Origin: Syngnathus acus
Lineage: Eukaryota; Chordata; Actinopteri; Syngnathiformes; Syngnathidae
Reading direction: 5' to 3'
Length of the DNA: 64,000 nucleotides
Assembly (NCBI RefSeq): GCF_901709675.1
Contig: NC_051100.1
Coordinates: 12,630,286-12,694,285 of the forward strand
Below the pieces are notes generated by a model that saw nothing but the letters and a program-made list of their open reading frames with translations, had not been told where the DNA came from and did no database searches. Shown piece after piece: positions 11,661 through 23,477 of the stretch. Made by a program: the position numbers and the translations under genes. The stretch's first letter is position 1. Each line of letters opens with the position of its first letter.

Positions 11661-13875
11661 TGAAGAGTCACAATTTGTTAGAAAACCAAAAGGGTGATAT
11701 TAATATTAGCGTTTGAATATGACACATTCAACCAATAGTATCAAACACACATAAAACATGCATTAACATCCGCATTCGATCGATTTTATATTTCTTTTAT
11801 TGTTTACACTGCAACGAAGCGACAGCACCACATCAGTTTTTTAATGTCACTTGGGTGACACCTAGTGTTCAAATTGGGAAGTAACAGTTGGACAATGTGT
11901 CAAGCACCACCACAACAAACGTTGTAATGTATGCCAAATCTCTCCCACAAAAAAATATAAATCTGTCTGAAAACGTCTGATGCCATTAGTGAAATTAAAT
12001 AATCATAATCCACACCTTACCTGATCAAAGCAATTCAACTGCCTAGAGAGGAAGAGAGAGAGAGAGAGAAATCAGTTACTGTACTTGAACATACATTTCC
12101 ATCAAATGTAAATATTTTAAAAATATATTATTTTTAAATACAAACAAATATTTTGGTTTGGGAATTTTAAATATTTCTTGCACACAAACTCTACCAATGG
12201 AAAATAAGATACAATACAGCATAAAAACGTGAATCTTCTTATGTTTGGAGAAAATGTTCAAACTTCCACAGGGACTCCAGGGAGAAAGACGCCATGCATT
12301 TCTGCCGTAAAGAAATTACCCCAAATGACCCCAAATGAACCGGAAGTGACACAATCACAGCAACAGTCTCTGTCGATAACCGCCGTCTGTGACTGACCAC
12401 TGCGCGCGGGCTGCAACAATCGCGATAAGCGGATATAACTCACGCGAGACTTGGCGTGGTGACGTCACTTTCCAACGCAACAATTTAACCCCAAAATGTA
12501 CATTGATTTTTCAACATAGGACACTGAAACACAACCGGTTGTCAAGATGCGTTGTTTGTCTACTAAACATCAAAACTTATTTGTATTACAGTATGCTTAA
12601 GAATAGTGAAAACCATTGTGTTCGATATATTTGTTGCATCCAAATAAACGCGACGGAAGAAAACTACAATGTGACGTCATATTTGGTCGCCGATTTGTGG
12701 CCTACAAGTAAACGCGAGGGGGGAAAACTACAATGTGACGTCATATCCGGTCGCCGTGCGCCACCGTAAAAGTCCCGATGAAATAAAGACATTTATATAC
12801 AGATTATTGCCATTATTGAAAGAATCAAAGTTTGATATAAAATATTTAATTCGACACAGCAACCGCCTCTTATGTTGAACCTCTTTACGCCTATTGAACT
12901 CCGGAGCCGAGCTGCAACCAAGCTAGTTGCTATTGGACGTTTCGGTAATGCTAGCTAGCCCCTTCATTGCAGTGTAGCTCGGCCGGTATTCAATAGCCCT
13001 AAAATGTTTCAAAATGTGAGGGGTTGATGTATGAAATGACAAACAAGTTTGACTCTTGCAGTAATTTCGATAATCGATTTTGTATTTCTTTTTCATTTCT
13101 TGTTTACACTGCAACGAAGCGACAGCACCACATCAGTTTTTTAATGTCACTTGGGTGACACCTAGTGTTCAATGTGTCAAGCACCACCACAACAAACGTT
13201 GTAATGTATGTCAAATCTCTCCCACAAAAAAAACCCTCGAATCTTTGTGACTTGTGGAATAGGTAGGCAAAAGATGAACAGTTGAAAGTTGGAACGGGTT
13301 GAATCAGTTAAAAAATGTAGAAGTTAGAGCAAATGTTTAATCCCCATAGAGAATGAATGGGAAAATATAAAAAAACGCTATTGCGTTTATAGTGCTTCAC
13401 GTGGTGTAATACATTTGCTGTATTACGATGAAAGGATGTTAATGCATGTTTTATGTGTGTTTGTGATACCATTGGTTGAATATGTGTCCTATTCAAACGC
13501 TAATATTAAGATCTCCCTATGGGTTTTCTAACAAATTGGGACTTCATTAAGGTAACATTCACAGCACTATCATGTTTATGTCCATTTGGTGTTTGTCTGT
13601 CCGCGCGTGTTGGCAACTTAGCCTCAAACGGTCCGTGCATCTTCTTGCTATTGTTAGCACGCTAGCATCTGCGGTTGTTACTGTTAGCTTGTTAGCGCGC
13701 GTGTAAACAACATATATTCTTCAAACGTTGAGCGATATAGTCCTTGCGTCTTCCAGCCTTAAGACGCTCTAACGTGAGCAGTGATTAGATATATCCGCTT
13801 ATCGCGATTGTTGCAGCCCGCGCGCAGTGGTCAGTCACAGACGGCGGTTATCGACAGACTGTTGCTGTGATTGTG
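11660..13875. repeat. Mosaic of nested inverted and direct repeats
   Basis: Segment 11665-11790 recurs inverted at 13425-13545. Segment 12345-12436 (cacagcaacagtctctgtcg onward) recurs inverted at 13788-13875. Segment 11805-11955 recurs in direct orientation at 13095-13230. A TGACGTCA-containing unit occurs twice near 12670-12760. Much of 12345-12900 is repeated at 38140-38970. No open frame is supported. It looks like pieces of one non-autonomous DNA element family, rearranged. Confidence 0.65.
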
Positions 13876-15380
13876 TGCGTGTTTGCCAAAAAGTCAGTAT
13901 AGACATTTAAGTGTTACATTGTTTACTGTTGTGCTGTTTGTCTGCTCCCAGATTGTTTCGTGTGTGCGCCGTTTGGTTGTGTCAAACGCGCACTTTATTA
14001 AAGTGGCACCGGCTCCCCTGTAACGGGTTCAATAAGCCGGGGGTGAAGGGACTCGTCCGTAGCTGACCACCCGAGTTAAATTAATTCTACCAGAATCAAT
14101 CTAATTTCTTTTACGACGCCAATCCTTTTTAAGTCATCCGACGCGCGAGCCGAGTAACTCTATGACCGCGCCGTAATGATGGCTCCCTTCGGTTGTTTGA
14201 TGCTGGTATTACGTTACGGATATTGTTTAGATGTCTTTGATAAGACCTCAAGGATTCGTTGGTCTAGCGCACCCTCTAGCGCTAGTTTTGTCGAAATAAC
14301 TTTTGATATGGCCTCGCTCTACTTGGTTTGAGGAAGTAACAAGCTTACTTCCTATTTCTCCGAAGAAAGTCCCATTTGCGGAAGTATGTCAATGATAGTG
14401 TGTGAGAATGGATTTAATGCATTAAATCACTAATTTTAACATGATATATTTAAACACTTAGCCGTGAGAGTGCTTCCACCAATTCGATTGTTTCTAACAA
14501 AATAATATTTTACTTAATACGATTGAAAATGATTTAATCGGATTATTATTATCTTGCAATTTATTTTGAAGGCAAATTAGTCCCTCAAAATCATTCAAAG
14601 TAGCCTCTGACGCGGCCCGAAAAAACAGGAACGGGCTCGTGCCCGAAGGACATTTACTAATTATAGCTCTAACACTAATCCGAAAAGTCGAATTTGAAAA
14701 CCTTCCTTATTGTTATTTATTATGGTATGTTTGCATACCATAATAATCTCCTATTTATAAACTGAGTTATCAACCCAACCTCAAACAATTAATTGCATAC
14801 AAATTAGCGCACCACGAATTAAATGAGTATATAAAACACATTTATTGAAGAAGCATGAAATAGAATTACAAATCTCAATCCTCCAAAAACTGAACAATCC
14901 CACTCACTGATACACTTGCAAATAAAATCATTCAATCCCGGAGCACTTTTGATTGCAAAACAAAAATCAGAAAAGAGGGAAAAGGTAGCTACCAATTGGG
15001 TGTTATTTTCTTTTTGGTGGAAATAAAGTCGAGTGATCAGTTCGATTTTATTTCTAAAATCCAATTTGGAAACTAGTTAGGCCCCGTGAGGACAGACTAC
15101 CCGATGACTGTCTCCTCCGCTTGCGTACATACAGAAGAAGTCTCCCCTCACCTAGTTTCTCATGCAAAGTTGTCCAGTCCAATTCTTTGAGTAAATCCAA
15201 GTTAATCCAGGCCAGCGATCTTGCGTCTCACACAAGGCTCTTGAAGGCTGTAGAAAAAGTCTTGAAACTCGTACGGGCTTCTTCACGTATGAACGCGGTC
15301 CGGGAGAGAGCCCCGCAGATGTCCAAGGTGACCTTTTTATAGACCTCTCTGGCCCTCCCCCCTTTTTTCTATACTGTCCT
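13876..15380. other. Unclassified non-coding region
   Basis: No convincing gene. The stretch from 13990 to 14110 and the pyrimidine-rich stretch from 15080 to 15560 have an LTR-like look (a tttttatag box near 15333), but no flanking repeats, primer-binding site or retroviral frames were found, so no call is made. Confidence 0.4.
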
Positions 15381-15386
15381 CTATAA

Positions 15387-15514
15387 TGTCCAGCTTCCCA
15401 CGCTCATAGGCTATGAGTCACAACCTTGCGGTTTGAGCAGGTGTCCGCTGGCCTCTATACTGTCCAGTTTCCCACGCTCATAAGTTATGAGTCATAACCT
15501 TGCGGTTTGAGCAG
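15387..15514. repeat. Two tandem copies of a 74-bp-period unit
   Basis: The block tgtccagcttcccacgctca through gtttgagcag (54 bp) occurs at 15387-15440 and again at 15461-15514 with few differences. Confidence 0.8.
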
Positions 15515-15689
15515 CTGGTTCCACCCCACTCCCTTTCCACCAAAAATCTGTAGAAACCCCGGCAAGCACCCTATTTCCTCTTTTCTTCACTTCTCCTTTC
15601 ATAAAACCAATATTTCAAGGTTACACTTTTTACTCAACCATTTAAATCAGAAATCAAAGCCCTTTGATTTTATGTTTTAACCTTTTTCT

Positions 15690-15942
15690 TAACACACCAC
15701 TCGTGGTGGGCTTCTTTTCCTAATTGTGTGATAATATTGCTTGTTGCTGTTACAGAATATATTTCAGCCAAGCAAAGAAAAATAAAAAGAAGAAAAAATA
15801 AAATAAAAATAAAAACTTATTTGTTCTTTCCTTTCCAACAATTTTTAACACACCCCTATTCTTATATGGGTGGGCAGCTTAGTCTAATTCTGTGATAATA
15901 TTGCTTTAAGCGGTTACAGAATATATTTTAGCCAAGCAAGTA
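15690..15942. repeat. Diverged direct repeat pair
   Basis: Segments at about 15692-15776 and 15849-15940 share tgtgataatattgctt and gttacagaatatatttnagcc with flanking similarity. They are followed by A-rich sequence. Confidence 0.65.
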
Positions 15943-16224
15943 AAATAAAAATACAAATAAAAACCATTTTTGTGCTTCCATGTGTGTCCCATAATCCGAC
16001 CCCTCTTTCTCTTTGGTCTCCTGCACCGGTTTGGCTCCATCTTTTGGAGAATTTTGGAATTTCAGCTTTGCCAATTCATTCAATTTTCCCCCACTTAATT
16101 TTGCACCATCTGCTGTCAAAATTTGGAATGTCAGCCCCGCCAATTTATTACTGGGAGCAATCCATACTCACTTTATGCACCATTTGTTTCCCCCCCCCCA
16201 CTCCATGTTACATGACAGTTGGTA

Positions 16225-16305
16225 GCTTCGGCGATGCTTTCCATAAGAAGTCGTTTATTTGGTTTATTTTCTCAGTCAAGCATTGCCGCTAGCTAGCTAG
16301 CGATT
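16225..16305. repeat. GCTAGC-centred repeat module, inverted copy of 38503-38585
   Basis: The run cttcggcgatgct through gctagctagctagcg is the reverse complement of sequence at 38503-38585. This ties the 11-23 kb mosaic to the 38-42 kb mosaic. Confidence 0.75.
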
Positions 16306-16474
16306 GCCAAAACAAAAAAGCAATTGCGCCAAAAGTATTTGAAATTTGGAACAAAACAAAGAAAAATGGCTTCAGGAGGTTCACTTTTGGGGTTAAAATG
16401 TTGAAACGGGTTTAATTGGACAAAAAATGCAAACGTTAGCGCAAATGTATGTATTTGGGCCACTTAGTGTTGAA

Positions 16475-16815
16475 ATAAGGTCACTTCCGGTTTGAATCGG
16501 GTCATTTCCGGTTTATTTGGGGCACTTCCGGTTTAAATTAGGTCACTTCCGGTTTAGCCGAGGTCACTTTCGGTTTAGCCGAGGTCACTTCCGGTTTATT
16601 TGGGGACACTTCCGGTTTAAAAAGGTCACTTCCGGTTCATTTGGGGCCACTTCCGGTTTATTCGGGGTCACTTCCGGTGTTAGAAGGTCGCTTCCGGTTC
16701 ATTTAGGGTCACTTCCGGTTTAATTTTGGGTCACTTCCGGTTTACCTGAGGTCACTTCCGGTCTATTTGGGGTCACTTCCGGTTTGATATGGGGCACTTC
16801 CGGTTCATTCTGGGT
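16475..16815 (+). repeat. Tandem CACTTCCGG (ETS-motif) minisatellite
   Basis: About 20-24-bp units of the form ggtcacttccggtttatttgg. I count 13 exact CACTTCCGG motifs and about three degenerate ones in 340 bp. The reverse complement CCGGAAGTG is the core bound by ETS-family factors such as GABPA. It is followed by AAGATGGCCGC, a YY1-like motif, at about 16842. A shorter, diverged version is at 39020-39140. Whether the motifs act as regulatory sites is not shown by sequence. Confidence 0.85.
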
Positions 16816-16894
16816 TCATTGGGGGCACTTCAGGGTCAATCCAAGATGGCCGCCACACTGGAATTGGGGGTCAAGGGTTGAATTGTAGAAGCAT

Positions 16895-17620
16895 AGTGGA
16901 AGTGGGGGTGAATGGGAGTGAATATGGTGAACAAAGTGAATAAAGTTGGAATGGGTTGAATCGGTTGAAAAATGTAGAAATTAGAGTAGAAAAATGAAAT
17001 TTTGGAGACTTTTGTTGAATTTGAAAATTTGGAATTTTTGGTAAGTGGGAAGTTGTGGAATAGGTAAGCAAAAGATGAACAGTTGAAAGTTGGAATGGGT
17101 TGAATCGGTTGAATATGTAGAAATTAGAGTAGAAAAACGAAATTTTGGAGAATTTGGTTGAATTTCAAATTTGAAAGTTTGGAATTTTTGGTAAGTGGGA
17201 AGTTGTGGAATAGGTAGGCAAAAGATGAACAGTTGAAAGTTGGAATGGGTTGAATCGGTTGAAAAATGTAGAAATTAGAGTCGAAAAACGAAATTTTAGA
17301 GAATTTTGGTTGAATTTCGAATTTGAAAATTTGGAATTTTGGTAAGTGGGAAGTTGTGGAATAGGTAGGCAAAAGATGAACAGTTGAAATTTGGAATGGG
17401 TTGAATCGGTTGAAAAATGTAGAAATTAGAGTAGAAAAACGAAATTTTAGAGAATTTTGGTTGAATTTCAAATTTGAAAATTTTGAATTTTTGGTAAGTG
17501 GGAAGTTGTGGAATAGGTCGGCAAAAGATGAATAGTTGAAAGTTGGAATGGGTTGAATCGGTTGAATAATGTAGAAATGAGAGGTGAAAAACGAAATTTT
17601 GTGAAATGTCGAATGTGACA
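16895..17620. repeat. Satellite-like array, unit about 151 bp
   Basis: Units contain gttgtggaataggtaggcaa and ggaatgggttgaatcggttg and repeat near 17051, 17203, 17354 and 17505. The plus strand is strongly purine-rich. The long minus-strand frames rich in Phe, Ser, Thr and Asn are a by-product of the repeat and have no gene-like features. Confidence 0.9.
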
Positions 17621-17814
17621 TTAAGAATGAATGGGGAAAAATTTGTCGGAATTTTGCGAATTTTGCGAAAACGGAAAATTTTCGAAACGAGAAAAATGGA
17701 AGCGCTCATGCCGTGAATATTTGGAATACGTCAAAAGTGGAATGGAGTGAATCGGATGAATTATGTGGAAGAAGAAGCGGGACAAGGAATAAAATAGAAT
17801 AATAATTATTATAA

Positions 17815-19164
17815 CTAGAATTTGCAATTCCTGAAGAAATTGCGTGTGAAGGTGAAGAAGTTGAATAAATATTTAAGGAATGTTGCAGAATGATGTTGAA
17901 ACGAGTTAAATCGGTTGAAAAATGTAGAAATGAGAAGGGAAAAAGGAATTGGGTGTGAATTTCAAAATAAAAGATGTGAAGTTTTTGGTAAGTGGGAAGT
18001 TGTGGAATAGGTAGAAAATGATGAACAGTTGAAAGTTGGAATGGGTTGAATCGGTTGAAAAATGTAGAAATGAGAAGGGAAAAAGGAAATATTGGAGAAT
18101 TGGGTGTGAATTTCAAAATAAAAGATGTGAAGTTTTTGGGAAGTTGTGGAATAGGTAGAAAAATGATGAACAGTTGAAAGTTGGAATGGGTTGAATCGGT
18201 TGAAAAATGTAGAAATGAGAAGGGAAAAAGGAATTGGGTGTGAATTTCAAAATAAAAGATGTGAAGTTTTTGGTAAGTTGTGGAATAGGTAGAAAGATAA
18301 TGAACAGTTGAAAGTTGGAATGGGTTGAATGGGTTGAAAAATGTAGAAATGAGAAGGGAAAAAGGAATTGGGTGTGAATTTCAAAATAAAAGATGTGAAG
18401 TTTTTGGGAAGTTGTGGAATAGGTAGAAAAATGATGAACAGTTGAAAGTTGGAATGGGTTGAATCGGTTGAAAAATGTAGAAATGAGAAGGGAAAAAGGA
18501 ATTGGGTGTGAATTTCAAAATAAAAGATGTGAAGTTTTTGGGAAGTTGTGGAATAGGTAGAAAAATGATGATCAGTTGAAAGTTGGAATGGGTTGAATCG
18601 GTTGAAAAATGTAGAAATGAGGAGGGGAAAAGGAATTGGGTGTGAATTTCAAAATAAAAGATGTGAAGTTTTTGGGAAGTTGTGGAATAGGTAGAAAGAT
18701 AATGAACAGTTGAAAGTTGGAATGGGTTGAATGGGTTGAAAAATGTAGAAATGAGAAGGGAAAAAGGAAATATTGGTGAATTGGGTGTGAATTTAAAAAT
18801 AAAAGATGAAAACGTGAAAATTTTGAATTTGGCAAGTTTGGGAATGTCCCCAATGTGATTTGAATGTGTTGAATTATGTGAATTTCAAACTGGAACAACG
18901 TAAATGTGAAATGTTGAATCTGCCATTAAGAATGAATGGGGAAAAAATTGCCGGAAATTTGTGAATTTTGTGAAAACGGAAAATTTTTGGAAGGAAAAAA
19001 ATGTAAGCACCCATGTCATGAATATTTGGAATAAGTGAAAAGTGGAACGGAGTGAATCGGTTGAAGTATGTGGAAGTAGTTAATCAGCGAAAAAGTGAGC
19101 GGAAGATGTAGAATAATAATAAAGTACAGGAATAACAATAGTGTGAAGGTCTTCACCTTCACAC
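17815..19164 (+). mobile_element. Non-autonomous element e1: conserved 5' end, satellite core, 3' hairpin (Helentron-derivative-like)
   Basis: It starts CTAGAATTTGCAATTCCTG. Next comes GTGTGAAGGTGAAGA (17844-17858), then tandem units of about 134 bp, then a unique stretch with ttggcaagtttgggaatg. It ends in the hairpin GTGTGAAGGT-CTTC-ACCTTCACAC (19141-19164). The 5' block is the exact reverse complement of the 15-base 3' half TCTTCACCTTCACAC, an asymmetric terminal inverted repeat. The next element begins only three bases later. No protein is encoded. Assignment to the rolling-circle class rests on this architecture, not on sequence identity to the large Helentrons. Confidence 0.6.
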
Positions 19165-19167
19165 TAA

Positions 19168-20025
19168 CTAGAATTTGCAATTCCTGAAGAAATTGCGTGT
19201 GAAGGTGAAGAAGTTGAATAAATATTTAAGGAATGTTGCAGAATGATGTTGAAACGAGTTGAATCGGTTGAAAAATGTAGAAATGAGAAGGGAAAAAGGA
19301 ATTGGGTGTGAATTTCAAAATAAAAGATGTGAAGTTTTTGGTAAGTTGTGGAATAGGTAGAAAAATGATGAACAGTTGAAAGTTGGAATGGGTTGAATCG
19401 GTTGAAAAATGTAGAAATGAGAAGGGAAAAAGGAAATATTGGTGAATTGGGTGTGAATTTCAAAATAAAAGATGAAAACGTGAAAATTTTGAATTTGGCA
19501 AGTTTGGGAATGTCCCCAATGTGATTTGAATGTGTTGAATGATGTGAATTTCAAACTGGAACAACGTAAATGTGAAATGTTGAATCTGCCATTAAGAATG
19601 AATGGGGAAAAAATTGCCGGAAATTTGGGAATTTTGTGAAAACGGAAAATTTTTGGAACGAACAAAATGTAAGCAACGGTGTCATGAATATTTGGAATAA
19701 GTGAAAAGTGGAACGGAGTGAATCGGTTGAAGTATGTGGAACTAGTTAAGCGTCAAAAAAGTGAGCGGAAGATGTAGAATAATAATAAAGGACAGGAATA
19801 ACAATAGTGTGAAGGTCTTCACCTTCACACTAATAATAAAGGACAGGAATAACAATAGTGTGAAGGTTTAACCTTCACACTAATAAAGGACAGGAATAAC
19901 AATAGTGTGAAGGTTTTACCTTCACACTAATAATAAAGGACAGGAATAACAATAGTGTGAAGGTCTTCACCTTCACACTAATAAAGGACAGGAATAACAA
20001 TAGTGTGAAGGTCTTCACCTTCCAA
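19168..20025 (+). mobile_element. Non-autonomous element e2 with multiplied 3' hairpins
   Basis: The same 5' end (CTAGAATTTGC at 19168) and the same core but fewer satellite units. It ends in about five tandem units of roughly 48 bp, each carrying the GTGTGAAGGT ... ACCTTCACAC hairpin (about 19806-20025); two units have altered loops. It joins e1 head to tail with only TAA between. Confidence 0.6.
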
Positions 20026-20094
20026 AGCTTGGAAGGGATCAGGCCTTGATGCCCTAAGGCACCTTACTCAGGTGAAATGTGAGTGTGTGTGATG

Positions 20095-20222
20095 TATCTA
20101 TATTTAGATACGCACATGCACACACACGCATGCACACACACGCATGCACACACACGCACACACGCATGCACACACACGCACACACACACACACACACCTA
20201 GTGTGACAGAGAGAGAGAGAAC
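20095..20222. repeat. (CA)n / (CACGCA)n and (GA)n microsatellites
   Basis: Run of acacacgcatgcacac type followed by gagagaga. It directly abuts the downstream end of the truncated OB-fold gene copy. Confidence 0.9.
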
Positions 20223-20233
20223 AATCAGTTTAC

Positions 20234-20815
20234 TTTTTTTAAATAAAAGATGCCTAATGGGACCGTCAACCCACGTGACAGCACCATCCTCATGGGGCGG
20301 ATCTAAAAAAGAAAGACAGATTAAACATCACTACTTCATGAAAGAGAGGGAGCGGAAAGAGAGAGATTGATCTTACAGCAGAGACAATGCCGTCTGTTGT
20401 GAAAAGGACACCCTCCTCATGGCGGATGTCCTTCAAGGCTCTGCCAATGCTTGGAGGGTACAGCAGAGCTGTCCCCCTCACCTCCAAATCTGGCGTCACC
20501 TCTATCGCCCCAGCCACATAAATACTACTGTTGTGCCGGGAGAGGAGGACCCCTTTTTCTTTTCCCCGGCCAAAATTAATAAATCTAAAAGTGCCTCCAA
20601 CAGAGACATCGGAGGCTAAATTTTCAAAAAGAATGAATTTGCACAAATGGTGGCCATCACAGAGGGCCACCACTGTATTACAGTGGGAGGCCGTAGCCTC
20701 CACCGTGCCATCCTCTTTAAGGACCCATCTTGAATATTTTGTTGTGGTTTTTAAGGCCACCACTTTGGCCGTGACCGCTGCTGGCAGTTGGTGGAACGTC
20801 CACAGGTTTTCCATT
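20234..20815 (-). CDS. Truncated copy (exons 1-2) of an RPA-like OB-fold protein gene
   Basis: Exon 1 runs 20815 to 20377: a poly-T tract and CAG acceptor directly precede A-ATG (start 20814), it codes 146 residues, and it ends at donor GCT|GTAAGA. Exon 2 runs 20302 to 20234 (acceptor cttttttag, 23 codons, ending LKK, donor GTAAAC). Both introns keep phase 0; the one between the exons is 74 bp. The protein has alternating beta-strand pattern and the block VALCDGHHLCKFILFENLA, resembling an RPA-type OB fold; that fold call is inference. It is paralogous to the gene at 23530-25318, which has two further exons; here the next exons are replaced by a microsatellite and satellite arrays. The frame is intact but the gene is incomplete. 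Confidence 0.65.
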
Positions 20816-20993
20816 CTGAAAAAAAAAATGAAAATAATAACTGATCATCAGAGACATAATTACAACAGCACTTATATATGGTTTAGTTAGTCTACATGAT
20901 GACAGAAATTGGTTATAAAATAGCAGCCCTACCCCTTTGGAAGGACTATGGTTAATGTCCTAAATGGCTATTGTTTAATTGTTTTTTGTTGTT

Positions 20994-21062
20994 TTTATCT
21001 ATCTATCTATCTATCTATCATTTATTTATTTATGTATTTATTTATTTATTTATTTATTTATT
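20994..21062. repeat. (TATC)n / (TTTA)n microsatellite
   Basis: Run of tatctatcta followed by ttatttattt. It lies in the upstream flank of the truncated OB-fold gene. Confidence 0.9.
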
Positions 21063-21104
21063 AAAAAATCCCAATGAACTACTTCCAAATTTGTGTATTT
21101 TGGA

Positions 21105-21250
21105 AATTGTTAAGCGTTGACTCCTTTGATCTACAATTTCATTCCCTACATAATTTTGGAAGCTCATATCATGTTGGTGCCTGTGCATTAGTTCCCACAG
21201 AAAACATTTTAGCACTCTAAAATGTGTGATTATACATTGATATGTGCACT
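21105..21250 (-). other. Upstream flank of OB-fold copy, homologous to 25650-25800
   Basis: The phrases ataattttggaagc and ggtgcctgtgcatt match 25715-25760 (ataattttggaagc, ggcgcccgtgcatt). The duplication of the OB-fold gene therefore included upstream DNA. From 21250 to 21510 nothing else is recognised. Confidence 0.5.
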
Positions 21251-21512
21251 CAAAAAAAAAAACGCTTTTATGAAAAACAAATACAGCGGATTGTAAAACA
21301 CATTACAGAACCTGTGAATCTTACAATTTAAAACTATAATTCCTTACAAAATAACATTTGCGTACAAAACAGATAAATCCAACAGAAATTTTAATCCAAT
21401 TTACCATGACTGCCTTCATTTTCTCACTTAAAATGTGCAAGGAGACATTGCTTATTTTACATCTGATCACATTCAATTTCACTGGAAATCATCAGTACAA
21501 TAGCATTAATAA

Positions 21513-22775
21513 CTAGAATTTGCAATTCCTGAAGAAATTGCGTGTGAAGGTGAAGAAGTTGAATAAATATTTAAGGAATGTTGCAGAATGATGTTGAAAC
21601 GAGTTGAATCGGTTGAAAAATGTAGAAATGAGAAGGGAAAAAGGAATTGGGTGTGAATTTCAAAATAAAAGATGTGAAGTTTTTGGTAAGTGGGAAGTTG
21701 TGGAATAGGTAGAAAATGATGAGCAGTTGAAAGTTGGAATGGGTTGAATCGGTTGAAAAATGTAGAAATGAGAAAGGAAAAAGGAATTGGGTGTGAATTT
21801 CAAAATAAAAGATGTGAAGTTTTTGGGAAGTTGTGGAATAGGTAGAAAAATGATGAACAGTTGAAAGTTGGAATGGGTTGAATCGGTTGAAAAATGTAGA
21901 AATGAGAAGGGAAAAAGGAAATATTGGAGAATTGGGTGTGAATTTCAAAATAAAAATGTGAAGTTTTTGGTAAGTTGTGGAATAGGTAGAAAAATGATGA
22001 ACAGTTGAAAGTTGGAATGGGTTGAATCGGTTGAAAAATGTAGAAATGAGAAGGGAAAAAGGAATTGGGTGTGAATTTCAAAATAAAAGATGTGAGGTTT
22101 TTGGTAAGTTGTGGAATAGGTAGAAAAATGATGAACAGTTGAAAGTTGGAATGGGTTGAATCGGTTGAAAAATGTAGAAATGAGAAGGGGAAAAGGAATT
22201 TGGTGTGAATTTCAAAATAAAAGATGTGAAGTTTTTGGGAAGTTGTGGAATTGGTAGAAAGATAATGAACAGTTGAAAGTTGGAATGGGTTGAATGGGTT
22301 GAAAAATGTAGAAATGAGAAGGGAAAAAGGAAATATTGGTGAATTGGGTGTGAATTTAAAAATAAAAGATGAAAGCGTGAAAATTTTGAATTTGGCAAGT
22401 TTGGGAATGTCCCCAATGTGACTTGAATGTGTTGAATTATGTGAATTTCAAACTGGAACAACGTAAATGTGAAATGTTGAATCTGCCATTAAGAATGAAT
22501 GGGGAAAAAATTGCCGGAAATTTGTGAATTTTGTGAAAACGGAAAATTTTTGGAAGGAAAAAAATGTAAGCACCCATGTCATGAATATTTGGAATAAGTG
22601 AAAAGTGGAACGGAGTGAATTGGTTGAAGTATGTGGAAGTAGTTAATCAGCGAAAAAGTGAGCGGAAGATGTAGAATAATAATAAAGTACAGGAATAACA
22701 ATAGTGTGAAGGTCTTCACCTTCACACTAATAAAGGACAGGAATAACAATAGTGTGAAGGTCTTCACCTTCACAC
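21513..22775 (+). mobile_element. Non-autonomous element e3 (same family as e1 and e2)
   Basis: The 5' end CTAGAATTTGC at 21513 is followed by GTGTGAAGGTGAAGA, about six satellite units of 133-146 bp, the unique ttggcaagtttgggaatg stretch (near 22395), and two terminal hairpin units (22704-22727 and 22752-22775). TAA and the start of the next element follow directly. Confidence 0.6.
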
Positions 22776-22778
22776 TAA

Positions 22779-23475
22779 CTAGAATTGCAATTCCTGAAGA
22801 AATTGCGTGTGAAGGTGAAGAAGAATGATGTTGAAAGAAGTTGAATCGGTTGAAAAATGTAGAAATAAGAAGGGAAAGAGGAAATTTAGGAAAATTGGGT
22901 GTGAATTTCAAAATTGAAAATGTGAAATGTTTGGTAAGTGGGAAGTTGTGGAATAGGTAGGAAAATGATGAACAGTTGAAAGTTGGAATGGGTTGAATCA
23001 GTTGAAAAATGTAGAAATTAGAGTAGAAAAATGAAAGTTAGGAGAATTTGGTTGAATTTCAAATTTGGAATATTTGGTAAGTGTGGAATAGGTAGGCAAA
23101 AGATGAACAGTTGAAAGTTGTAATGGGTTGAATCGGTTGAAAAATGTAGAAATTAGAGTAGAAAAACAAAATTGTAGAGAATTTGGTTGAATTTCATTTG
23201 AAGATTTAGAATTTTTGGTAAGCGGGAAGTTGTGGAATAGGTAGGCAAAAGATGAACATTTGAAAGTTGGAATGGGTTGAATCGGTTAAAAAATGTAGAA
23301 GTTAGAGTAAAAGTTGAAAATTGGGTGTGAAAATGTAGGTAAGTGGGAAGTTGTGGAATAGGTAGGAAAATGATGAACAGTTGAAAGTTGGAATGGGTTG
23401 AATCAGTTGCAAAATGTAGAAATGAGAGTAGAAAAACAAAAATTCGGAGAATTTGGTTGAATTTCAAATTTAATT
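22779..23475 (+). mobile_element. Element e4, 3'-truncated, joined head to tail to e3
   Basis: Begins CTAGAATTGCAATTCC (one T fewer than the others), then satellite units to about 23475 with no terminal hairpin. It runs into an ATTC/ATGC microsatellite. Confidence 0.55.
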
Positions 23476-23477
23476 TG

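Noticed and set aside
13990-15560. Candidate LTR retrotransposon
   Set aside because: Promoter-like and pyrimidine-rich pieces exist, but no paired LTRs, primer-binding site or gag/pol frames were found.
16475-23475. CRISPR-like or bacterial repeat array
   Set aside because: Units are 20-151 bp tandem satellites without unique spacers, in eukaryotic DNA.
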